Of a DNA stretch of 64,000 nt, positions 56,659-64,000 are shown one piece after another (position 1 is the stretch's first letter; each line of letters begins with the position of its first letter). The translations under genes were made by a program, and so were the position numbers. This DNA is from Salsipaludibacter sp963812245 (GTDB lineage: Bacteria > Actinomycetota > Nitriliruptoria > Nitriliruptorales > Nitriliruptoraceae): assembly GCA_963812245.1 (NCBI GenBank), contig CAWEUK010000002.1, positions 744,001 through 808,000 of the forward strand. Direction: 5' to 3'. The notes under the pieces were generated by a model. The model was not told the origin of the DNA. It searched no databases and saw only the letters and a program-made list of their open reading frames with translations.

Positions 56659-58288
56659 ATGACTGATCAGACTGCTCCCGCCCCCAGTTGGCTCGACGGC
56701 TTCGTCGACATCATCCAGGCTCGCCGCCGCACCTGGATCGTGACGGCCGTGGCCGTGGTGTTGCTCGGCGCGCTGTTGGCCCTGCTGGCTCCGTCCCTGT
56801 TGCCGCCCACCCTGCTGATGGGGGTGGCAGTCGGCATCGCCGCCGCGCTGTTGGCCACTGCGACCGTCGTCGCGCTGGACTCCGCCGACCTGGTGGTCCG
56901 TGGACCGCGTCACGTCGTCGCCGCCGGTGGCCACGTCGCGGGCACGATCTCGCGCGATCCGGGCGACATCGATGCGCTGATGGCGCTCATCGACCAGTAC
57001 GGCAGTGACCAGGGCGTGCGAGTCGCGTTGACGCCGGCGTCCCGGTCGGCAGGCGTTCCCGGCGCGCGCGCCAACATGGTCGCCGAGGAACTGGCCCAGC
57101 GTGACCTGAAGGTGCTGTGCACCGACCTCACGCGTGGCCGAACGCCCGCCGTCGGCCTGTCCGACGTCCTGTCCGGTGACCGCAAGCTCGCCGAGGCCGT
57201 GCGTTTCGACGAGGAACTGTTCCTGGCCCACCTCGCCATCGGGTCCGAGCCCGAGGCGGCGCTGGCCGGCTTCGCCGACTGGGCCAACGCCCTGCCCGAG
57301 GACCTCGACGTCCTGGTCGCGGCGTTGCCGCCGTTGGCAGAACCCGGCGTCCTGCCCGCGGTGCAGGGGGTCGAACTGGTGCTCGTCCTGGTCGAGGTGG
57401 ACCGCACCGAACGGGTGGACCTGATCGCATGCCTGGACGCCATCGATGCTGCCGGTGTCCCTGCTGCCCTGGTGTTGGTGGACCCGGACCTGGACACGAC
57501 CGCCTCGCCGTCGACCAGCGTGGCAGTGGTCGGCCAGCCGTCGGATCAGGACCGTCCCGACGAGTCATGGACGCAGGCTTCGCCAGTCGCACCCGAGCCG
57601 GCTGCGGCGCCGCCACCTGCGGCCAGCCGCCCGGCCACACAGCCGCCCAGCGACGACGTGCTGCCGGCTGACGCGCACATGGACGGCGATGACGATGACT
57701 TCGACGACACGGTTCGCGTCGTCGACACGGACCCCGCCCCGACGCAGCGGGTGGACATCGTTCGTCCCGCGGCCCGGCCCGACCGTTCCGACCGGCCCGA
57801 CGGCGGTCCTGCCGGCCAGCCCGCCGGTGGTGGCTCGACGGCAGGTGCCGGTGCCGCAGCGGCAGGTGCGGGTGCCGCAGGCACCATGGCGGCTGGCGCC
57901 GCCACGCACGCACGCGGCGACGACCAGCCGATCGACGAGTACGAAGACGACGACGACGCCGCGCCACCGGTGCCCGGGGGCGGCCACGTTCGCACGGTCC
58001 GACCGCGGCGCCCCGCCGAGCCGGAACCCGCGGCACGGCCCGCAGCCGCTGGTCCGGCCCAGCCCGTGCCGGCGGTCGAGTCGCAGCCCACAGCCGACGA
58101 CGTGGCGCCCGCCTCACCCGTCGTCCGCTCCCGCAGCGGACACCACCAGTGCCCAGTCGTCGACCGCGGCCCCCCAGTCGCCTGACGATGACGATGACGA
58201 CATCGATGCCACGGCGCGCGAGGCTGCGCGTCTGACTGCCTCGTTGCAGTCCCTGGCCAACGAGGTGTGGCAGCGAGGCGACGAGTGA
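56659..58288 (+). CDS. Membrane-anchored Rossmann-like protein, degenerate chain-length/BY-kinase type (frameshifted)
   Basis: About 540 residues. Two adjacent N-terminal helices (IVTAVAVVLLGALLALLAP and LLMGVAVGIAAALLATATVVAL) precede an alpha/beta domain: VRVALTPASRSAGVPGARANMVAEELAQRDLKVLCTDLT, DLDVLVAALPPLAEPG, VELVLVLVEVDRTER and VPAALVLVDPD. The order fits CpsD/Wzc-type polysaccharide co-polymerase kinases, but there is no Walker A lysine, so no kinase activity is expected. A long Pro/Ala/Asp-rich tail follows. A one-base shift near 58130 leads to the end ATAREAARLTASLQSLANEVWQRGDE. The next gene overlaps its stop. Confidence 0.6.
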
Positions 58289-58830
58289 CGCGAGCCCGTC
58301 TCGCGGGCATCCTCCTCACCTGTGCGGTCATGCTCTGTGCGTGCGGCGGACCTGCCACCACGGGCACCATCGAGTGGCGTGACCTGGACGTGACCCTGCC
58401 GGACGGGTGGGTCGTGATCGAGGAACTCGGCACGGTGCTGTACGTCGGCAACGGCACGGGTGGTGACGACGAGGGCGATCCGGGAGACCTGACCGTGGGC
58501 ATCCAGTTCATGGTCGAGGACACGCCGTCCATCGACGATTGGCGCGACCTGGTCGCGCAGCGCGACGGCGAGATCGAGCAGGACGCGACCATCGAGATCG
58601 ATGGCCTGCCGGCATCGGTGCTGCAGTACACGCTGCCGGCACAGGGCCAGGCCGTGCCCCAGACCAGGGAACGGGTCCTGACCGTCCCCTCCCGCCACCT
58701 CGTCCTGCTGGCACAGGCCGTGCCGGTCCGAGGCCAACAGGATGGCGCCGACCTGTTCCTGGACAACCTCGACGACATCGAGTCGATCCTCGACTCGATC
58801 GACTTCGGGGCGCCGCTGGAGCAGGAGTGA
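58285..58830 (+). CDS. Putative lipoprotein
   Basis: 181 residues from GTG at 58285, overlapping the previous stop. The signal peptide is TRARLAGILLTCAVMLCAC, with a plausible lipobox cysteine at ACGG. The mature part is one beta-rich domain (IEWRDLDVTLPDGWVVIEELGTVLYVGNG, IQFMVEDTPSIDDWRDLVAQRDG, SRHLVLLAQAVPVRGQQDG) reminiscent of the LpqN/DcrB type, but I cannot confirm the family. Coupling to the preceding gene suggests a shared envelope role. Confidence 0.7.
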   Translation: MTRARLAGILLTCAVMLCACGGPATTGTIEWRDLDVTLPDGWVVIEELGTVLYVGNGTGGDDEGDPGDLTVGIQFMVEDTPSIDDWRDLVAQRDGEIEQDATIEIDGLPASVLQYTLPAQGQAVPQTRERVLTVPSRHLVLLAQAVPVRGQQDGADLFLDNLDDIESILDSIDFGAPLEQE

Positions 58831-59199
58831 CACCGACCCGCGTGCCGCCGACGTCAGGTTCGCCGCCAGGTGTGCCCAGCGGTGGCCATCCGGCCGGGCC
58901 GGGAGCCTGTGCCACAGCCTCGATCAAGTCGTTGCGCGGGTAGCATCGAGGGCCGGGGTCCGAGCGTGGACGACGCCCCGCGCGGGCGCGATCGTCAGCG
59001 TGCAACGATGCAGTGATGACCGCTCGAGCCGACGTCGCCCGAAGGCCCTTCGATGTCCGATCGTTGCTCCGTGCCCACTGCGGCCACTGCCTTCCCGTGC
59101 CACGTCGAAGTCCTGTGACCTCCGACCAGTTCTTCGCCAGTGCCAACCCCGACTCCGAAGTCGCGCCACGAGGCGCACGACCACAAGAAGGTGCAACCA
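58831..59199 (+). other. 369-base gap, no gene seen
   Basis: The gap between the lipoprotein and the dehydrogenase holds no credible reading frame. TAGCAT (58941-58946) is a weak -10 candidate. It probably contains the dehydrogenase promoter. Confidence 0.3.
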
Positions 59200-60513
59200 A
59201 TGAAGATCACCGTGATCGGTGTGGGCCACGTCGGCCTCGTGTCCGCTGCTGCCATGGCCTCATGGGGCCACGACGTCATCGGCATGGACGACGACGCCGG
59301 CAAGATCGAAGGACTCAACCAGGGCGTGATGCCCTTCTTCGAACCCGGCATGGAGGAGTTGGTCACTGCGCAGATGGCCACGGGTCGCCTGCGCTTCTCG
59401 ACCGATGCGAAGTCGGCGATCCGCCACGCAGAAGTCGCGTTCGTCTGCGTCGGCACACCCTCGCTGCCGGGCGGGGGCCCAAACCTCTCCTACGTCGAGG
59501 CCGTGGGCAGGCGGGTCGCCGCCCACGCGGACCAGGATCTCGTGGTCGTCGAGAAGTCGACGGTGCCGGCCCAGACGGGTGAGCGCCTGCACGAGATCAT
59601 CGAGATGGAGCAACGGCTGCACGACCTGGAGGGTCGCATCTCCGTCGCCTCCAGCCCCGAGTTCCTGCGCCAGGGCGCAGCCGTCCAGGACACGTTGGTG
59701 CCTGACCGCATCGTCATCGGCTACCAGGACGACTGGGCCGGCGAGCGACTTCGTGAGGTCTTCGCCCACGTCGTCGAGGAGAGTGGCTGCCCGCTGGTCG
59801 AGACTGACCTGGCCACCGCCGAGTTGATCAAGCACGCCTCCAACGGCTACCTCGCCATGCGGATCTCCTACGTCAACAACCTCGCCCTGCTGTGCGAGCG
59901 CGTGGGTGCCAACGTGGACGTCGTGACGGCCGGCATGGGCCACGACGACCGCATCGGCCCCCACTTCCTGCGCGCCGGCATCGGCTACGGCGGGTCCTGC
60001 TTCCCCAAGGACCTGGATGCCTTCGTCCACCTCACCGAGCACCTGGGCCAGGACGCGACCCTGATGCGCTCGGTTCGGGTCATCAACGCCACGATGCGCG
60101 ACCACGTCATCGAGAAGCTGCGCAGTCGGCTGTGGCACTTCGACGAGAAGGTGGTCACCATCCTTGGTGCGTCCTTCAAGCCCGACACCGACGACACGCG
60201 GGAGGCCCCGGGGCTCCACATCGGTCGCCAGTTGGCCGAGGAGGGTGCCACGGTGCGTGTCTACGACCCGGTGGTCGACGAACTGCCGGACTGGGCAGGC
60301 GACGACATGACCCTGACCGACGATCTCGACGCTGCGTTGGCGGGTGCCCACGCAGCCCTGGTCGCCACGGAGTGGCCAGAGATTCGGGCGATCACGCCGG
60401 ACGACTTCAAGGCTGCGATGGCCTATCCCATCGTGATCGACGGCCGCAACGTCTACGACGTCGATTCGATGCGCAACTCCGGCATCATGTACGACTCGAT
60501 CGGGCGCCCCTGA
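59200..60513 (+). CDS. UDP-glucose/GDP-mannose dehydrogenase family protein
   Basis: Oxidises a nucleotide sugar, most likely UDP-glucose to UDP-glucuronate. It has 437 residues from ATG at 59200. The NAD site is MKITVIGVGHVGLVSAAAMASWGHDV, followed by VCVGTPSLPGGGPNLSYVE and VEKSTVPAQTGE. The catalytic cysteine is in GYGGSCFPKD, and the C-terminal UDP-binding domain has ILGASFKPDTDDTREAPG. It begins the polysaccharide region. Exact sugar specificity cannot be read from the sequence. Confidence 0.93.
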   Translation: MKITVIGVGHVGLVSAAAMASWGHDVIGMDDDAGKIEGLNQGVMPFFEPGMEELVTAQMATGRLRFSTDAKSAIRHAEVAFVCVGTPSLPGGGPNLSYVEAVGRRVAAHADQDLVVVEKSTVPAQTGERLHEIIEMEQRLHDLEGRISVASSPEFLRQGAAVQDTLVPDRIVIGYQDDWAGERLREVFAHVVEESGCPLVETDLATAELIKHASNGYLAMRISYVNNLALLCERVGANVDVVTAGMGHDDRIGPHFLRAGIGYGGSCFPKDLDAFVHLTEHLGQDATLMRSVRVINATMRDHVIEKLRSRLWHFDEKVVTILGASFKPDTDDTREAPGLHIGRQLAEEGATVRVYDPVVDELPDWAGDDMTLTDDLDAALAGAHAALVATEWPEIRAITPDDFKAAMAYPIVIDGRNVYDVDSMRNSGIMYDSIGRP

Positions 60514-60527
60514 CCCCCGGGACGCTG

Positions 60528-60567
60528 CAACGGCGGTGGCCCTGACCTGGTCGCGGCCACCGCTGTT
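60528..60567 (+). terminator. Hairpin between the dehydrogenase and the convergent ABC gene
   Basis: CAACGGCGGTGGCC and GGCCACCGCTGTTG form a 14-bp stem with one mismatch, 14 bases after the dehydrogenase stop. It can serve as a bidirectional terminator for the convergent genes. Confidence 0.65.
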
Positions 60568-60588
60568 GGATTCCCCGACCCCTCGGCG

Positions 60589-61386
60589 TCAGTCCTCGTG
60601 GGCGCTCGGCTTGTCCTTGGTCCCCGTGTTCCTGACGTAGGCCTCGACGACTTCCTCGGTGGGTCCCAGCATCCGTCGCGTGCCGTGGTCCAGCCACAGC
60701 ACCTCGTCCGACATCTCCCGGATGCTCGCGAGGCCGTGGCTGACGAGCACGATGGTGCGCTCGCTGAGGATCAGTTCCCGCATCCGGTCGGCGGCCTTCA
60801 TCTTGAACTTGGCGTCTCCGGCGGACAGGGCTTCGTCCACCAGCAGGATGTCGGGCTCCATCGATGTCGCGACGGCGAACGCCAGGCGCCCCCGCATGCC
60901 GGAGGAAAAGCTGCGGATGGGGTAGTCGATGAAGTCACCGACCCCGGCGAAGTCGATGATGTCCTGTTCGCGTTCCTCGACCTGCTGGCGGCTCAGGCCG
61001 TTGACCAGCCCGCCGATCAGGATGTTCTCGCGGCCGGTCAGGTTGCGGTTGAACCCCAGGCCCAGTGCCAGCAGGGTGGACACGCGGCCATCCACGACGA
61101 TGCGCCCCTGGGACGGCGGCAGGATGCCCGCCATCGCGCGCAGCAGGGTGGACTTGCCGGCCCCGTTGTGCCCGATGACCCCCAAGACCCTGCCACGTGG
61201 GACCACGACGTCGATGCCTCGCAGGGCGCGCACGGTCCGGTCCTTGCGGGCCTCGCTGTCCTCCCCCTTGGTGACCATGCCCTTGAGCGTGCGCCGCTTG
61301 TCCACGGCCGCCTTGTAGGTGACGTGCAGGTCCTCGACTCGGATGGCGGTGTCGAGGTCTCGCGCGGTGACTCGTGTGGCTGTCAT
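60589..61386 (-). CDS. Polysaccharide/polyol-phosphate ABC exporter, ATP-binding protein
   Basis: 265 residues, minus strand, ATG at 61386. It is of the Wzt/TagH type. Motifs are Walker A GHNGAGKST, a long loop before RALRGIDVVVPRG containing TLKGMVTKGEDSEARKDRT, the signature SSGMRGRLAFAVA, Walker B DILLVDEALSAGD and the switch His in VLVSHGLAS. There is no C-terminal carbohydrate-binding domain. Its start overlaps the permease stop (ATGA). Confidence 0.93.
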   Translation of the reverse strand: MTATRVTARDLDTAIRVEDLHVTYKAAVDKRRTLKGMVTKGEDSEARKDRTVRALRGIDVVVPRGRVLGVIGHNGAGKSTLLRAMAGILPPSQGRIVVDGRVSTLLALGLGFNRNLTGRENILIGGLVNGLSRQQVEEREQDIIDFAGVGDFIDYPIRSFSSGMRGRLAFAVATSMEPDILLVDEALSAGDAKFKMKAADRMRELILSERTIVLVSHGLASIREMSDEVLWLDHGTRRMLGPTEEVVEAYVRNTGTKDKPSAHED

Positions 61387-62258
61387 ATCCGCACCGCGAA
61401 GTCGTGTTCGTTGCGCAGGAAGAAGGCGCCACCGACAGCCAGGCTGGTCAGGGCCCAGCCCAGTCCGATCAGCACGGTGGTGGCAGTGGGCACGATCCCG
61501 TTTGTCATGTCGTTCCAGAAGCGCAGGTAGTTCGCAATCGGGTTCAGGGCCATGACCCAGTGGGGCAGACCGCGCTGGATGGCCTCCTCGGGCACCCACA
61601 GGACCGGCGACAGGAAGAACAACACCCGCACGATGTGGGGAAGGATGTTGGAGACGTCCTGGTAGTACACCGTCAGCGTGGACCAGAACATGACCGTGCC
61701 CAGGGTGAACATGACCATCATGAACAGCAGCCACGGCAGCAGCAGCATCGTCCACTGGAGCGGAAAGCCCGTCAGGAGGTGGAAGGCGAGGTAGACCAGC
61801 AGCATCGACATCAGGTCGGCGAGGTGGGTCATGACCGCGGCGATCGGAAAGACGATCCGGGGGAAGTTCGAGTTGAACAGCAGGCCGCCGGCCTTCACGA
61901 TCGACTTGGCACCGCTGATCATGGATCGCGCCACGAAGTCGAAGACGAAGATGCACCCCACGAGGTAGGTGAGGTAGTTGTCGGTGAAGATCGGATAGCT
62001 GTTGAGTTCGGCCTTGCCGGTGCGTCCGAGCAGCAGTCCCCAGACCAGGTAGTACACGGTCGCCATCAGGATGGGGTTGAGGATCTGCCACGCCTGGCCC
62101 AGGGCAGTCGCGGCATTGTTCGCACGCAGCGTGCTGCGGGCAAGTTCGACCACGAATTCGCGGTGTTCCCACGTTCGGCGCAGGTAGTCGCGGATCGGCG
62201 GGAAGCCGCCCTTGATGGGGACATAGACCGTGTGTGGCCGAGCCGAGTTGGTGGTCAA
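61383..62258 (-). CDS. Polysaccharide/polyol-phosphate ABC exporter, permease
   Basis: 291 residues, minus strand, of the ABC-2/Wzm/TagG type with six membrane segments (for example WQILNPILMATVYYLVWGLLLG, IFVFDFVARSMISGA, LLLPWLLFMMVMFTLGTVMFW, VLFFLSPVLWVPEEAIQ). The N-terminal amphipathic helix region DYLRRTWEHREFVVELARSTLRANN is typical. The start is a TTG at 62258 with GAGG upstream; no better codon exists. It forms a two-gene exporter with the ATPase and is divergent from the glycosyltransferase. Confidence 0.92.
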   Translation of the reverse strand: MTTNSARPHTVYVPIKGGFPPIRDYLRRTWEHREFVVELARSTLRANNAATALGQAWQILNPILMATVYYLVWGLLLGRTGKAELNSYPIFTDNYLTYLVGCIFVFDFVARSMISGAKSIVKAGGLLFNSNFPRIVFPIAAVMTHLADLMSMLLVYLAFHLLTGFPLQWTMLLLPWLLFMMVMFTLGTVMFWSTLTVYYQDVSNILPHIVRVLFFLSPVLWVPEEAIQRGLPHWVMALNPIANYLRFWNDMTNGIVPTATTVLIGLGWALTSLAVGGAFFLRNEHDFAVRI

Positions 62259-62292
62259 GATGCCTCAGTTGCAGCGTCGCGGACAGTGCGCG

Positions 62293-62320
62293 AGTCTATC
62301 GGGGCGAGTCTTGCGCCCAA
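62293..62320 (-). promoter_or_regulatory. Putative promoter of the ABC exporter
   Basis: On the minus strand TTGGGC (62320-62315) and TAGACT (62298-62293) are 16 bases apart, about 35 bases before the TTG start. Confidence 0.4.
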
Positions 62321-62455
62321 TCGGGCGACGGGCCCCTTCGGCCGGGGCACACCAGACCCGGTCAGGCCCTCGCGAACAACTACGCTCCGTTTCGGCCGCC
62401 ACCGGTGGCAGTCAGTCGAGGCGGCTCCGTGCGGGCCGGACACGGGGAAGACGGC

Positions 62456-63598
62456 GTGGACGGCAACGATCCGACAGCTGCCAGGCCCAGCCCGTTGGCC
62501 CGACTCGACCCGATGATCGCTGATCTGCGCCAGCCCGAGATCCCGACCTGGGGGAATCGCGCCCCCCTGGTCATGATGTCGAGCAACGGGTTCGGCATGG
62601 GCCACCTGATGCGCCTGATGTCGGTGGCCATGCGGCTGCCGGACGACGCGCCCGTCACCGTGTTCTCGCTGTCGGCCGCGGCGGAGGTGCTCGAGCGCTC
62701 AGGCTTGGCGTGGGAGCACATGACGTCCTACCGCCCCGGCTTCCGCGACCACACCTGGGAGCGCCAACTGGCCAATCGACTGGACGAGTTGGTCGACCGG
62801 ACCGGCGCCGGTGGGCTCGTCTTCGACGGTGTGATGCCCTACAGGGGGCTGGTGGAGGTCATCCGGGCTCGCCCCGACCTCGTCACGGTGTGGCAGCGGC
62901 GCGGCCTGTGGAAGCACGGTCGTGGCGACGAGGCACTTGAGCGTGCGGACGCCTTCACCCATGTCATCGAGCCCGGTGAACTCGACGGCGATGTCACCGT
63001 GACCGACGGACGGGCCACCGGCGTCGGTCCCGTCACGCTCGTGGACCGCAGCCAGATGCTGGATCGGGACGAGGCGCGCCGCATCCTGGGGATCGCACCC
63101 GACGACAAGGTCGTCCTGTTGCTGTGGGCCGTCAGTGCGTTGACCCACGCCGACTCGATGACCCGGGCGGTGGTCGAGCACCTCGCTCGGACCGACTGGA
63201 CGGTCATGGTTCCCGGCAGTCCGCTGGATCGAATGGTCGTGCCGCCCAACGTGCGGACGTTTCGATCCCTGCCGATGGCCCACCTGTTCCGCGCCTTCGA
63301 CGCCGCCATCTCGTCCAGTGGCTACAACTCCAGCTACGAACTGCTGGTCGGCGGCGTGCCCACCGTGTTCGTGCCCAACCCCGGTACCGGCATGGACGAT
63401 CAGGAGGCACGTGCGCGCATGTTCGACCGGGCCGGGGTGTCGATCGACGGGGGACAGGCCCCCGCCCAGGTCCTGGCAGCCGTCGATCGCGTGCGCCAGC
63501 CCGACGAGCAGCTGCGGCTGCGTGCCCGGCTCGACGAGCTCTCCTGGGACAACGGGGCCGGTGGCGCTGCCCGCCACCTCGGGGAGTGGCTGGCATGA
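62456..63598 (+). CDS. Glycosyltransferase (GT28/MurG-like C-terminal domain)
   Basis: About 380 residues from a GTG at 62456 preceded by GGGGAAG; an ATG at 62513 would start at MIADLRQPE. The N-terminal Rossmann half has NGFGMGHLMRLMSVAMRL, and the C-terminal half has FRSLPMAHLFRAFDAAISSSGYNSSYELLVGGVPTVFVPNPGTGMDDQEARARMF, the nucleotide-sugar site of GT-B enzymes. The donor and acceptor are unknown; neighbours point to a surface glycan. Its stop overlaps the next gene. Confidence 0.82.
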   Translation: MDGNDPTAARPSPLARLDPMIADLRQPEIPTWGNRAPLVMMSSNGFGMGHLMRLMSVAMRLPDDAPVTVFSLSAAAEVLERSGLAWEHMTSYRPGFRDHTWERQLANRLDELVDRTGAGGLVFDGVMPYRGLVEVIRARPDLVTVWQRRGLWKHGRGDEALERADAFTHVIEPGELDGDVTVTDGRATGVGPVTLVDRSQMLDRDEARRILGIAPDDKVVLLLWAVSALTHADSMTRAVVEHLARTDWTVMVPGSPLDRMVVPPNVRTFRSLPMAHLFRAFDAAISSSGYNSSYELLVGGVPTVFVPNPGTGMDDQEARARMFDRAGVSIDGGQAPAQVLAAVDRVRQPDEQLRLRARLDELSWDNGAGGAARHLGEWLA

Positions 63599-63996
63599 GG
63601 GCCCCCGATCCTTCGAGGTGGGTGGAGCCGGGCAGCCCACTGCGGCGACTGGCGCGCGTGCCGCGCCGGGCCGAGGCAACGGGCCGACGACTGCTGCTGC
63701 CCTGGACCGTGGTGATCGCCACTGGTCTGGAGCCCGATGTCGAGGCCGCACATCGGGAACGGGCGATCCACCTGGCGGCATCGGCGCGGATCGTGTGGGT
63801 GACGGACACGCCCGCGCTGGGGCGAACCTGGCCCGCCGCATGGGTCATCCACCGGGTGGTGCCCACCAGTGACTCCGTGGACATGGTGCCGCGGGTGCGT
63901 CAGTGGCTGCGCGGGTCGATGCGGATCCGGCGGGTGGTCCGGCTCGCGGTGTTGGCCGGACCCGGTGACCTCACGGCATCGCTGCTGGGTGCCTGA
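63595..63996 (+). CDS. Hypothetical protein
   Basis: 133 residues from an ATG at 63595 that overlaps the glycosyltransferase stop. It is Arg-rich, with TVVIATGLEPDVEAAHRERAIHLAASARIVWVTDT, which could be the first strands of a GT-B Rossmann half. The stop at 63994-63996 is four bases from the window end. Given the frame errors elsewhere, this may be the 5' part of a longer glycosyltransferase. Confidence 0.5.
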   Translation: MRAPDPSRWVEPGSPLRRLARVPRRAEATGRRLLLPWTVVIATGLEPDVEAAHRERAIHLAASARIVWVTDTPALGRTWPAAWVIHRVVPTSDSVDMVPRVRQWLRGSMRIRRVVRLAVLAGPGDLTASLLGA

Positions 63997-64000
63997 GCCG

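Overview
The window is a high-GC chromosomal segment from a bacterium, most likely a deep-branching actinobacterium (Actinomycetota). The evidence is GC-rich codon use, frequent GTG starts and stop/start overlaps, a type Z zinc S14, long acidic tails on S3 and L4, a CIRCE-controlled groESL, and the gene order rplQ-truA ... rplM-rpsI-glmM-glmS ... nnr-alr ... tsaE-tsaB-rimI-tsaD-groES-groEL. I cannot name the genus. Nitriliruptoria- or Acidimicrobiia-like lineages would fit, but that is inference.

Layout. 1-5220 is a ferric-iron type ABC importer (binding protein cut by the window edge, fused permease, ATPase) followed with overlap by a GT-C-like membrane protein; a small repetitive lipoprotein comes next. 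5800-10528 is the str operon (rpsL, rpsG, fusA, tuf). 10647-22656 is the S10/spc supercluster from rpsJ to secY, followed by a strong terminator, adk and map. A minus-strand SRPBCC-mgtC pair separates map from infA-rpmJ-rpsM-rpsK-rpsD-rpoA-rplQ-truA. 31002-35070 is an accessory insert: a tiny metallothionein-like protein, a methyltransferase, a divergent LuxR-type regulator and murB. Then come rplM-rpsI, glmM and glmS, a 113-bp tandem repeat that copies the glmS 3' end, a DUF885 peptidase, the NAD(P)HX repair enzyme, alanine racemase, nicotinate phosphoribosyltransferase and a large uncharacterised protein. 49338-54098 is a peptidase followed by the t6A genes tsaE-tsaB-rimI-tsaD and a GNAT gene. 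54240-56429 is groESL with two CIRCE operators. The right end (56659-64000) looks like a surface-polysaccharide region: a degenerate chain-length/tyrosine-kinase-like membrane protein, a lipoprotein, a UDP-sugar dehydrogenase, a Wzm/Wzt-type ABC exporter and a glycosyltransferase.

Data quality. About fifteen genes, including essential single-copy ones (rpsL, rpsG, rplX, rplF, map, rpsD, tsaD), are interrupted by one-base shifts, several at G or C runs. These are most simply consensus errors, so I list the genes as CDS spanning the shifts and flag each one. No tRNA, rRNA, CRISPR array, transposase or integrase was recognised.

Most noteworthy. tuf uses TTG for all 28 of its leucines, unlike every neighbour. 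S12 carries Arg at position 88, a known streptomycin-resistance residue. L24 has a zinc-ribbon tail. The glmS 3' end is triplicated. Paired GGAGTT/AACTCC hairpins recur in the ribosomal spacers. The 46831-49052 protein and the P-loop-less protein at 56659 are the best candidates for undescribed function.
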